Assembly (NCBI RefSeq): GCF_000285835.1
Contig: NZ_HE978601.1
Location: 530,543 to 591,155 of the forward strand
Source: Brevibacterium senegalense
GTDB taxonomy: Bacteria > Actinomycetota > Actinomycetes > Actinomycetales > Brevibacteriaceae
Length of the DNA: 60,613 nucleotides
Direction of reading: 5' to 3'
Position numbers and translations under genes: made by a program. Below are positions 52,392-59,813 of the stretch, piece after piece. Position 1 is the first letter of the stretch, and every line of letters starts with the position of its first letter. Under the pieces are notes generated by a model. That model saw only the letters and a program-made list of their open reading frames with translations. It did not search any database and was not told the DNA's origin.

Positions 52392-52415
52392 CGGGTAGTC
52401 CGTGAGGACTACCCG
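52392..52415 (+). promoter_or_regulatory. Perfect palindrome upstream of module C ABC operon
   Basis: CGGGTAGTCC and GGACTACCCG form perfect 10-bp arms around GTGA, 28 bp after the regulator stop and 56 bp before the ATPase start. It could be a regulator operator or a terminator of the kinase-regulator transcript. There is no T-run. Confidence 0.6.
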
Positions 52416-52470
52416 AAAGATCACTCACGCCAGTGACGACTCGGACGGCGATGCTCGGAACGATGGATGT

Positions 52471-53376
52471 ATGGCCACCATCGTCGCAACCGAAAACCTG
52501 TCCAAACGCTACGGCAAGCGCACCGTCGTCGAGGATCTGAACCTCTACATTCCCGAAGGCGAGATCTACGGGTTCCTCGGCCCGAACGGCTCGGGCAAGT
52601 CCACGACCATGAAGATGCTGCTCTCCCTCGTCCAGCCCTCCAGTGGCGGCGTCGAGATCATGGGCAAGCCCATGGATCGCAGCACGAGACGGGAGCATCT
52701 GGGTCGGATCGGGTCCCTCATCGAGTCGCCTCCCGGGTACGGACATCTCACCGGCCGGGAGAACATGCGCATCATCCAGCGCCTGCTCGGTCTGAACGAT
52801 CAGCAGATCGAGTTCGCGATCGCGACGGTGCGGATGCAGGGCCAGATGGACAAGAAGGTCCGTAACTACTCCCTCGGGATGAAGCAGCGCCTCGGTATCG
52901 CGATGGCGCTGGCCCGAGAGCCGAAGCTGTTGATTCTGGATGAACCGACCAACGGCCTGGACCCGGCTGGTATCGAGGAGATGCGCGAGCTGCTGCGCAC
53001 GCTTGCCGACGGCGGTGTCACTGTCATGGTGTCCTCCCATCTGCTCGGCGAGATCGACAAATCCGCCACCATGCTCGGCATCCTCAGCCAGGGACGGATG
53101 ATCTTCCAGGGCACCCGCGACGAACTCTTCTCCGCCGCCACCCCCGACGTCCTCATTCGCTGCGACGACCCCAGCCGCGCCAGTGAACTACTGGCGAACA
53201 GCGCGGACAGCCGCGTCGACCAAGGAGAAGTCCGCGTCACCGAACTCAGCGAACGCGCCACCGCCGGAGTCATCGCTGCACTCGTCAGCGAACGCATCGC
53301 CATCTATGAGGTTCGCCGCGATGAGCAGACCCTGGAGCAGGTGTTCATGGGACTCACCGAAGGAGGCGGACTGTGA
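52471..53376 (+). CDS. ABC ATP-binding protein, lantibiotic immunity type, module C
   Basis: A 301-residue ATPase with GPNGSGKST, YSLGMKQRL, LLILDEPTNGLDPAG and SSHLLGEI. The C-terminal auxiliary domain ends VRRDEQTLEQVFMGLTEGGGL. ATG 52471 (MATIVATEN) is taken because it aligns with the paralogues; a possible upstream start would add 23 unlikely residues covering the palindrome region. Confidence 0.9.
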   Translation: MATIVATENLSKRYGKRTVVEDLNLYIPEGEIYGFLGPNGSGKSTTMKMLLSLVQPSSGGVEIMGKPMDRSTRREHLGRIGSLIESPPGYGHLTGRENMRIIQRLLGLNDQQIEFAIATVRMQGQMDKKVRNYSLGMKQRLGIAMALAREPKLLILDEPTNGLDPAGIEEMRELLRTLADGGVTVMVSSHLLGEIDKSATMLGILSQGRMIFQGTRDELFSAATPDVLIRCDDPSRASELLANSADSRVDQGEVRVTELSERATAGVIAALVSERIAIYEVRRDEQTLEQVFMGLTEGGGL

Positions 53377-54128
53377 ACGCCCGCGCCATCATGAATGAGT
53401 TCGCGAAGATGCGTCACCTCCGTGTGGGACTCTTCGTCGCGTTGCTGGCGATCAGCGTCGCGCTGATGTCGATGTACAACGCATTCGGGTCCGGTGCCTT
53501 CGAACGCCTCGATGATCCCAACGACTACGCATGGAAGACACTGTTCGGTGGCCTGGGCATGGGAGCGGCGCTGATCGCGCCGATCCTGGTGGCCGTCATC
53601 GCCAGCCGACAGGTCGAGATCGAGCACACCGGCAACGGATGGCTCTCCTCTGCCACGTCCGGCCTCACCCCTGGGCAGATGTGCCGGGCGAAGTTCGTCT
53701 CGCTCGGCGTGCTCGTGGCCGCAGCCACTGCCGTGTGGGGCGTGGTGATCGTGGGCTTCGGCACCCTGATTGGGATATCGACCCCCGCCCCGCTCGGACG
53801 CTGGGCCGCTTACATCGGCGCGCTCATCATCATCAACCTTGCCGTTCTCGCGTTCCACATCCTGCTGTCGGCGAAGGTCGAGAACCAGCTCGTGTGCATC
53901 GGCGTCGGCCTGGTCGGAATGTTCCTAGCGATCTTCGGCGAGTTGTTCCCCGCCTGGCTGGCCCATCTTGTCCCTTGGGGCTACTACCCGCTGACGGTGC
54001 AGTCCGATTACGTCGGCGAAGTACCGGTGTATTTCGACCTGCCCTACCTCAGCGTCATCGGGCTAGCGGTCGTGGGCGGGGCTCTCTTCCTGTTCGTTAC
54101 CGGACGCTTCGACCGCCAGGAGGCATGA
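53373..54128 (+). CDS. ABC permease, MutE/EpiE-like, module C
   Basis: A 251-residue permease opening NARAIMNEFAKMRHLRVGLF, with ASRQVEIEHTGNGWLSSATSGLTPGQMCRAK. GTG 53373 overlaps the ATPase stop. Confidence 0.85.
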   Translation: MNARAIMNEFAKMRHLRVGLFVALLAISVALMSMYNAFGSGAFERLDDPNDYAWKTLFGGLGMGAALIAPILVAVIASRQVEIEHTGNGWLSSATSGLTPGQMCRAKFVSLGVLVAAATAVWGVVIVGFGTLIGISTPAPLGRWAAYIGALIIINLAVLAFHILLSAKVENQLVCIGVGLVGMFLAIFGELFPAWLAHLVPWGYYPLTVQSDYVGEVPVYFDLPYLSVIGLAVVGGALFLFVTGRFDRQEA

Positions 54129-54901
54129 CTATGGGTTCGATTATCTCGGAATTCCTCAAACTCAAGCGATCCATGAGCTGGAGCGTCGTCGTGCTCCTGC
54201 CGATCATCATGGTCGTCGCCGGCTCCGGCAGCACTATCGCCGTCGAAGGTGAGTTCGCCGACGGCTGGCACACGCTGTGGGTCCGGTCGATCGGTTTCTA
54301 CGGCATGGCGATCCTGCCCGTCGGCATCGCGATCCTCGCCTCGCTCGTCTGGCGCGTGGAGCACAAGAACAGCAATTGGAACGCGCTGATGAGCCGCCCC
54401 GTGCCAACCTGGCAGATCGTGGTCGGCAAGATCGCAGCAATCTCGATCCTCGCCGCCGTGATGCAGATCGTGCTCGTGGCCGCCGTGATCGCGCTCGGCA
54501 AGTTCCTCTTCGGCCTGCCCGGGATGCTTCCGACGGACTACCTCATCACGAGCCTGCTGATCATCGCCGCTCAAGTCCCAGTCGTTGCCTTCCAATCGGC
54601 ATTGTCTACCTTCGCGCGAAGCTTCGCGGCGCCGGTCGCCATCGCGCTCGTCCTCACCGGCGCCAGCACGATGGCGCTGCTTCTGAAGATCCCCGGTGTC
54701 GCCATGACGCCCTACGCACTGCTCACTCGGACCACACAGACCGGAAGCGCCACGATGCTCACGGGGCAAGGTACGAGCTTCGACGTCTCAGCCCTGACCC
54801 CCGACGTCGTCGGCGTCACCATCGGGTTGTCGGCAGTGCTGGCCGTGATCGTCATTGCCGGCACCTCGATCATCCTCAATCACACCGACACCCGCACCTA
54901 G
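54125..54901 (+). CDS. ABC permease, MutG/EpiG-like, module C
   Basis: A 258-residue permease with ISEFLKLKRSMSWSVVVLLPI and YGMAILPVGIAILASLVWRVEHKNSNWNALMSRP. ATG 54125 overlaps the preceding stop (ATGA); another ATG is 6 bases on. Module C lacks the DUF4190-like gene found after this subunit in A and B. Confidence 0.85.
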   Translation: MTMGSIISEFLKLKRSMSWSVVVLLPIIMVVAGSGSTIAVEGEFADGWHTLWVRSIGFYGMAILPVGIAILASLVWRVEHKNSNWNALMSRPVPTWQIVVGKIAAISILAAVMQIVLVAAVIALGKFLFGLPGMLPTDYLITSLLIIAAQVPVVAFQSALSTFARSFAAPVAIALVLTGASTMALLLKIPGVAMTPYALLTRTTQTGSATMLTGQGTSFDVSALTPDVVGVTIGLSAVLAVIVIAGTSIILNHTDTRT

Positions 54902-55001
54902 CGAGAGCATGGGACACAGCGCCGTGACCGAAGTTGACGATGCTCCCCGCCAGCAGGCTGTGGCAGGTCACCCGATGGCAAGGCGTTAGCGGGACACGGC
55001 A

Positions 55002-55964
55002 GTGGACGTTCGACGGGTTCCGCTCGCCTCTGGGGCGTCGGCGGGCGACGTGCCCGAACACGGCTTCTCACCGGTGCTGACACGGACGGAGAGTGTGCAT
55101 CGGCGGCGTGATCCGATCGCCTATGACTGCGTGAAGCTGATCTTCGTGCGGGCGGGGGCCGCCTGGTTGTTCAGCGAGTTCGGGGAACGCCCCGTCGGGG
55201 TTGGCGATGCGGTGCTGCTGGCCGCGAACACCCTGTGCGGGGCCCAACCGGAAGAGTGGGTCACGACCACGACCCTGTACCTGGATCGGGACTATGTGGT
55301 CGACCAGGTGTTCTGGCAGCACGCCGCCATCCTGAGCGACCGGCTGGAAGCCAAAGACTTCCTCGCCGCCCGCTACGCCGAACCAGCCCAGATACTGCGG
55401 CTAGGTGAGCACCGCGCCGGGTGCCTGATGCCGTGGCTGGATGAACTCGGCCAACTCAGCCTGGACGGCCCGGCGCCGGAGCGGTTCTACCGGATGCAGT
55501 CCCTGCTGTTCGGCGTGCTGGACGTGGTCTCCCCGTTCGTGCAGACCACGACGGTGCGTCAGTCCCCGACCCAGCACAAAGCCACCTGGCCCACCGCGCC
55601 CGCCTTCCAAAGGTTGGCGCCGCTGCGGGCTGAGGCCCGTGCCGCGGCCGGCCTGCTGCGGGACCAGCCGGCTCGACGGTGGACCTTGCCCGCGCTGGCC
55701 GCGGCGGTCTACCTCTCTCCGTCTCAGCTCGGACGGGTCTTCGTGGAGGCCTACGGCAAGACTCCGATGACGTACCTGACGACCGTGCGCGCCGAGCGCC
55801 TGGCGCGTCTGTTGCGCGAGACGGACCTGCCGATCGAGCAGGCCATGGGTGAGGTTGGATGGCACAGCCGCGGCCACGCCGCCCGGCTCTTCCGCCAAGC
55901 CGTCGGCATCACTCCCGCCCACTACCGCCAACACAGCCGGCACAGCCGCCGAATCCCTGCGTAA
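55002..55964 (+). CDS. AraC-family regulator, module C
   Basis: A 320-residue paralogue of the regulators in modules A and B (FSPVLTRTESVHRRRDPIAYDCVKLIFVRAGAAWLFSEFGE; WTLPALAAAVYLSPSQLGRVFVEAYGKTPMTYL; QAMGEVGWHSRGHAARLFRQAVGITPAHYR). GTG 55002 is taken. It lies directly before a relaxase 5' fragment (36 bp), so this AraC type may belong to the ICE transfer region and regulate the relaxase rather than the ABC genes. That is inference. Confidence 0.87.
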   Translation: MDVRRVPLASGASAGDVPEHGFSPVLTRTESVHRRRDPIAYDCVKLIFVRAGAAWLFSEFGERPVGVGDAVLLAANTLCGAQPEEWVTTTTLYLDRDYVVDQVFWQHAAILSDRLEAKDFLAARYAEPAQILRLGEHRAGCLMPWLDELGQLSLDGPAPERFYRMQSLLFGVLDVVSPFVQTTTVRQSPTQHKATWPTAPAFQRLAPLRAEARAAAGLLRDQPARRWTLPALAAAVYLSPSQLGRVFVEAYGKTPMTYLTTVRAERLARLLRETDLPIEQAMGEVGWHSRGHAARLFRQAVGITPAHYRQHSRHSRRIPA

Positions 55965-55999
55965 TCGGAGCCGTTGGTGCCGATGCATACCTGATCTGC

Positions 56000-56164
56000 A
56001 TGACAGTCTCCATGCGGGTGATGAGCGCGGGCGACGGGTATAAGTACCTGCTGCGCTCGGTCGCCGCCAGTGACGGTGACCGGTCACTGTCCACGCCGCT
56101 GACCCGCTATTACGCCGAGCAAGGTACCCCGTGCAGGCGCAAAAGTAGTTGCCTCTACGCCTAG
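56000..56164 (+). pseudogene. MobF-type relaxase 5' fragment, copy 2
   Basis: MTVSMRVMSAGDGYKYLLRS and SLSTPLTRYYAEQGTP are nearly the same as copy 1. After GTPC the frame reads RRKSSCLYA and stops at 56164. The DNA of the two copies is highly similar from the ATG to the GTP codons, with mostly third-base changes, which points to an older duplication or separate acquisitions. Confidence 0.82.
56126..56159 (+). repeat. Relaxase-cargo junction repeat, copy 2
   Basis: ACCCCGTGCAGGCGCAAAAG then TAGTTGCCTCTACG. Right after it begins the leftward aminotransferase gene end (56169). Confidence 0.65.
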
Positions 56165-56168
56165 GCTG

Positions 56169-56978
56169 TCACTTCAGGCGGTCGCGGTTTTCTGTGGTGT
56201 ATGCCTTGTTGAGAAGTCTCATGAACTTCGAATCTTGAGCCATCGACTGGTCGCCGATGAGCGACACTGCTATTCCGGGTGTCCATGAGTTCATCACGAC
56301 TGCCGAGAGTCTTTCACTGAGGTCCGCTGTGTGGATGGTGCGGGTCTGTTGCGGTACGCCCAGTCGGTGTAGGCGGCGCGCAAGTATCTGCATGGTCACT
56401 CCCGGCAGGTACTCGGCTTCCGGCCAGATGACCGACTCGCCATCCCAGAATGCGAGGTTCCAGATCGTCGCCTCACTCAATCTGCCGGCCGAGTCCTCGA
56501 ATGCTGCGTCATCGAAACCTCGCTCGATGGCCTGACGGAGAAAGAAGGTCTTGCTGACTTCGCCGACATGCTTCACCTGCGACAGGTGCCGCTCATGCCG
56601 CACGATATCCAGGGCAAGAGGACCGGCAGGAGCAACTGCGGGGTCGGTGACTTTTACGAGCACATCGAGTTTGGGGCTTTCGCCTGCGGGGGCGAATTCG
56701 CCAGGCCGGGAGGTGATGAAGCAGGTCACCGATGCGTCCGTTGCTTCGGAGGCTTCGACAGCCGTCCGAAGGTAGTCGGCGATTCGCTCATCGGGAAGAT
56801 GCTGTCCAAAGAGCGTGTCGCTGGCTTGACGCAGACGCGCGAGGTGGAGATCGAGGCCCGGCACGGAGTAGTCGCGCATCTGCATCGCGGTGAAGTGGGC
56901 ATACCCCGCGAAGGATAGTGGAGCAAGGTCCGAGACGGTTGCGGGGTTACCATTGAGGTGAGTGATCTGAAGGGTCAT
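56169..56978 (-). CDS. Aminotransferase class IV family protein
   Basis: A 269-residue fold-type IV PLP enzyme. RDYSVPGLDLHLARLRQASDTLFG is the N-terminal domain, Lys in HVGEVSKTFFLRQAIERGFDDAAF lies in the region of the PLP lysine, and GRLSEATIWNLAFWDGESVIWPEAEYLPGVTM matches the conserved Glu/Asn loop. Relatives include branched-chain aminotransferases and aminodeoxychorismate lyase. Activity here is not certain. It is divergent from a MerR regulator, 25 bp start to start, which probably controls it. Confidence 0.8.
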   Translation of the reverse strand: MTLQITHLNGNPATVSDLAPLSFAGYAHFTAMQMRDYSVPGLDLHLARLRQASDTLFGQHLPDERIADYLRTAVEASEATDASVTCFITSRPGEFAPAGESPKLDVLVKVTDPAVAPAGPLALDIVRHERHLSQVKHVGEVSKTFFLRQAIERGFDDAAFEDSAGRLSEATIWNLAFWDGESVIWPEAEYLPGVTMQILARRLHRLGVPQQTRTIHTADLSERLSAVVMNSWTPGIAVSLIGDQSMAQDSKFMRLLNKAYTTENRDRLK

Positions 56979-57003
56979 GAGATGACCGTAGGAGTTGACG
57001 CTA

Positions 57004-57396
57004 GTGGCAGAGGCAAGTCAAGACCGTGCGCGGCTGCTCCGCGTCGGCGATCTGGCGGCCCGCACCGGCGCGACTCCAAGGATGCTGCGGTATTACGAGA
57101 ACCAGGGGCTTATCGAAGCCGAACGTTCTTCGTCGGGGCAGCGACTGTTCGACCCGGCCGTGGCTGGTCAAGTTCGTCATATCAGGACGCTGCTGGCAGC
57201 GGGGCTTCCTACTCGGGCGATCAACGAACTGCTCGACTGCATCCATGACTCGGACCGTCTGGAACCATGCGCGGTTCCCTTACTCGTGGAACACCTGCAC
57301 GACTATGACGCGCAGATCGCTAAACTGGTCAGCACCCGAGACACCCTCCAAGGCCTGATCGACTCCTCGACACCAAGAGAGCATCAATCCGTCTAG
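57004..57396 (+). CDS. MerR-family transcriptional regulator
   Basis: A 130-residue MerR protein. RVGDLAARTGATPRMLRYYENQGLI is the winged HTH, HIRTLLAAGLPTRAINELLDCI follows, and a long dimer helix runs at PLLVEHLHDYDAQIAKLVSTRDTLQGLI. There is no Cys cluster for metal binding beyond single residues (DCIHDSDRLEPCAVP), so an organic ligand is likely. GTG 57004 has GGAG 8 bases upstream; TTG 56995 would overlap it. It is divergent from the aminotransferase gene. Confidence 0.85.
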   Translation: MAEASQDRARLLRVGDLAARTGATPRMLRYYENQGLIEAERSSSGQRLFDPAVAGQVRHIRTLLAAGLPTRAINELLDCIHDSDRLEPCAVPLLVEHLHDYDAQIAKLVSTRDTLQGLIDSSTPREHQSV

Positions 57397-57429
57397 CCGC
57401 TCAGAAGCCAATAGCAGGCGAACCACGGA

Positions 57430-57533
57430 CGCATACTGCATCAAGAGACAGGTCTCAGCGGAGTTCGGTACTTTCCACCAAGTACTACATGGAGGAGAGA
57501 ACGCCGTGCGGTCGCCAAAGTAGCTACGTCTGG
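57430..57533 (+). pseudogene. Degenerate relaxase 5' fragment, copy 3
   Basis: Reading across frames, YCIKRQVSA resembles YKYLLRSVAA, and another frame then gives RSSVLSTKYYMEERTPCGRQ, which follows RSLSTPLTRYYAEQGTPCRR. The ATG end is not recognisable. It lies right after the MerR gene and before an AraC gene. Confidence 0.5.
57501..57533 (+). repeat. Relaxase-cargo junction repeat, copy 3
   Basis: ACGCCGTGCGGTCGCCAAAG then TAGCTACGTCTGG. It aligns over about 33 bp with the copies at 50211, 56126 and 59230. Confidence 0.6.
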
Positions 57534-57680
57534 TCTGCTTTGGTCTCACGGACAACTCTACGGCCTACGAGAGACAAAGCTGTTACGATCCTCGACCGAT
57601 CGGCGCCGCAGCGTAACCTAGAACCGGGAACGAGACAGGCACCAACTGCTTCGATGTAGCGAAACGAACGAGGAGGGGGC

Positions 57681-58469
57681 GTGGCAGAGTTCTGGCGAAG
57701 CGCAGCCCTCCCGCATCTGGAGGCCAGGCGGTCGTGCCAGGAGAACCCCTGCTACCGGCCCCATACCCACGATTCGTTCTCGATCGGCGCGATCGACGCA
57801 GGAACCTCGGTGCTGACCGGCCCACTCGACGGCAAGACGCGCTTGGAGCCAGGGGATGTCATCGTCATCCCCGCTGGACAGGTTCACGCCTGCAATCCCG
57901 ACCGGGGCCACTGGCTCTACCAGATGATCCACGCAGATCAGGCTTGGGCTGCCGCTCTCGCACCGGGCGGAGAGACGAGCGGGCTGTTCGATGGCATCAG
58001 AGTGCTGCGCCACCCCGAGCTGCGCTCCCAGGTCAGCGCGGTCAACGACGCAGTATTCACCGATGAGCCCCGAGAACTACTGGAAGCACAGTTCAAGGCC
58101 TTGTTCGCCGAGATTGAGGGTGCCGCACCTGCGCATGTCGCGGCGAGCGAGGCGGACCCCGAACTGCTGGCCCGTCTCGCCCCGGTCATGCACCGGCTCC
58201 GCACCGATGAGACGAACCCGCCCCTGACCGAGCTGGCTGCATCAGTCGGCATGTCGAAGTATCAGCTCATCCGAGCGATGCGCCGCGTCACCGGACTCTC
58301 CCCGCTGGCTTGGCGACAGAACGCGCGTGTGGTGATGGCGAGGCGGATGCTGCGCGAGGGGCGGCCGATCGCTGAGACCGCGCACGCGCTCGGTTTCACC
58401 GACCAGAGCCACTTCCACCGCGTCTTCCGCGCCCACGTCGCCGCCTCGCCGGGTACCTACCGGGCCTGA
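57681..58469 (+). CDS. AraC-family regulator with cupin domain
   Basis: A 262-residue regulator of a different type from the module AraCs. The N-terminal cupin has RPHTHDSFSIGAIDAGTS and LEPGDVIVIPAGQVHACNPD. The C-terminal HTH pair has LTELAASVGMSKYQLIRAMRRVTGLSPLAWR and PIAETAHALGFTDQSHFHRVFRAHVAASPGTYR. GTG 57681 follows GGAGGGGG. It lies 78 bp before a LysE-type exporter gene on the same strand, a common pairing in which the AraC protein senses the exported compound. Confidence 0.9.
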   Translation: MAEFWRSAALPHLEARRSCQENPCYRPHTHDSFSIGAIDAGTSVLTGPLDGKTRLEPGDVIVIPAGQVHACNPDRGHWLYQMIHADQAWAAALAPGGETSGLFDGIRVLRHPELRSQVSAVNDAVFTDEPRELLEAQFKALFAEIEGAAPAHVAASEADPELLARLAPVMHRLRTDETNPPLTELAASVGMSKYQLIRAMRRVTGLSPLAWRQNARVVMARRMLREGRPIAETAHALGFTDQSHFHRVFRAHVAASPGTYRA

Positions 58470-58547
58470 CTGCAAGAACGTACAAGACCGCGGCGTTTGC
58501 GCCCTTGGATGCTTGACGGGTTGACCGTCACACATCCAAGGGGAGAG

Positions 58548-59165
58548 ATGGAGCAGTTCCTCGCCGTCGCCGCCGCCCACTTCCTGGCCTTGTTAATCCC
58601 TGGCGTCGACTTCTTCCTCATCGCCCGCACCGCGATGACCAGCGGATGGCGCAACGCCACCGGCGTCTGCCTGGGGATCGCCTCCGCAAATGGGATCTTC
58701 ATCGCAGCCGCGTTCTCCGGCGTTTCGCTCATCTCACATCCGCTGCTGCTGAACGCGATCCAAGTCGTCGGCGGCGGGTTCCTGATCTTTATCGGCGTCG
58801 CGTTCCTGCGCTCACGAGCACGAATCGACCTCGATCACGTATCGAGCACTCAGCGCACGACTTGGCTGAGAAACTTCGGCCTCGGCATCGCTTCTGGCCT
58901 GTTGAACCCGAAGAACGCATTGTTCTACGTCAGCCTCGCCGCCGCCGTCGGTACCGCCGCACCGTTGACGCTCACCCTCTACGGGGTCTGGATGTTCTCC
59001 ATCGTCTTGGGCTGGGATGTGTTCGTCGCCGTTGTACTCGGCTCACGCCGCGCGCTTGCTCGCATGGATCGGCTCCTACCGTGGCTCACGAGGATCGCGG
59101 GTGCTTTCCTCATCCTCTTCGGCGGCGGCATGATCGCGTCCCTCGCAATGCAACACCTCGGATAG
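58548..59165 (+). CDS. LysE/RhtB-type exporter
   Basis: A 205-residue six-helix exporter. FLALLIPGVDFFLIARTAMTSGWRNATGVCLGI is the LysE/RhtB signature start (PGP-like PGVDF), and FGLGIASGLLNPKNALFYVSL carries the conserved NPK. The family exports amino acids and related small amines. ATG 58548 has AAGGGGAG. CTTGGATG (58503) and CATCCAAG (58533) are an inverted repeat upstream and may be the AraC operator or a hairpin. Confidence 0.9.
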   Translation: MEQFLAVAAAHFLALLIPGVDFFLIARTAMTSGWRNATGVCLGIASANGIFIAAAFSGVSLISHPLLLNAIQVVGGGFLIFIGVAFLRSRARIDLDHVSSTQRTTWLRNFGLGIASGLLNPKNALFYVSLAAAVGTAAPLTLTLYGVWMFSIVLGWDVFVAVVLGSRRALARMDRLLPWLTRIAGAFLILFGGGMIASLAMQHLG

Positions 59166-59179
59166 AAGCATCTGCCCAA

Positions 59180-59262
59180 GTACGGCGACCTTGTTCAAGG
59201 CACCATCTCGGACTTACGTCGAGGATAGAACCCCGTAGGGGAGCAAACATAGCTGCGTCTGG
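59180..59262 (+). pseudogene. Degenerate relaxase 5' fragment, copy 4
   Basis: One frame reads LFKAPSRTYVEDRTP then stop, then GSKHSCVWAG. It follows STPLTRYYAEQGTP plus the GSKGSS tail of copy 1. Earlier codons are not recognisable. It lies immediately after the LysE gene. Confidence 0.45.
59230..59262 (+). repeat. Relaxase-cargo junction repeat, copy 4
   Basis: ACCCCGTAGGGGAGCAAACA then TAGCTGCGTCTGG. It is close to copy 1 in the GGGGAG part and to copy 3 in the CGTCTGG end. Confidence 0.6.
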
Positions 59263-59384
59263 GCGGGCGTGCTTGCAGGGCTCAATCTACCGTGGCTGTG
59301 CGCAAAGGCGTGGGAGTTGAACTGACCGCGACCCCCTCGCGCCGCGAATCTCGGTAGGGCGTTCTGCCGCATGAAATCAACGAT

Positions 59385-59813
59385 CTACGACGTGTGCCCT
59401 GTGGATAACTCCACCGTGATACCCCGACCTACAGGTTGCTTAGCGCTTTCGTTAGCACTTTTCGCGGCGCGGGCGACGCCTACGCCCGGCCCATCACGAC
59501 TCACGGTCGGCGGCCCGTATCGGCGGTACTCCGACGGGTTGACGCCAAGGTAGCGACGGAAGATGATCGCGGCGTGGCCGCGACTGCTCCATCCGACTTG
59601 CTGGTAGATCACGCTCACCGGGCTATTCGTCTCGCGGACAAGTTTCGCCATGCGTTGCACACGCAGGATCGACAAATAGGTATGCGGGGTAACGCCGAAT
59701 GCATCCACGAAGACGCGCGCGAGCTGGTGAACCGACAGGCAGGCATGCGCCGCGAGCTCTACCAGACGCCACGGTTTTGTGACGTCACTTTGCATGAGCG
59801 CCGCCGCTAAAGC
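59385..59813 (-). pseudogene. AraC-type regulator cut by ISL3 insertion
   Basis: Only the C-terminal DNA-binding half remains: WRLVELAAHACLSVHQLARVFVDAFGVTPHTYL and VIYQQVGWSSRGHAAIIFRRYLGVNPSEYR, then a tail. It is related to the module AraC regulators. The frame runs into the IS end at about 59814 without a plausible start apart from ATG 59795. The sensor half may lie beyond the IS outside the window. It suggests that a fourth AraC-ended cargo block once stood here. Confidence 0.7.
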
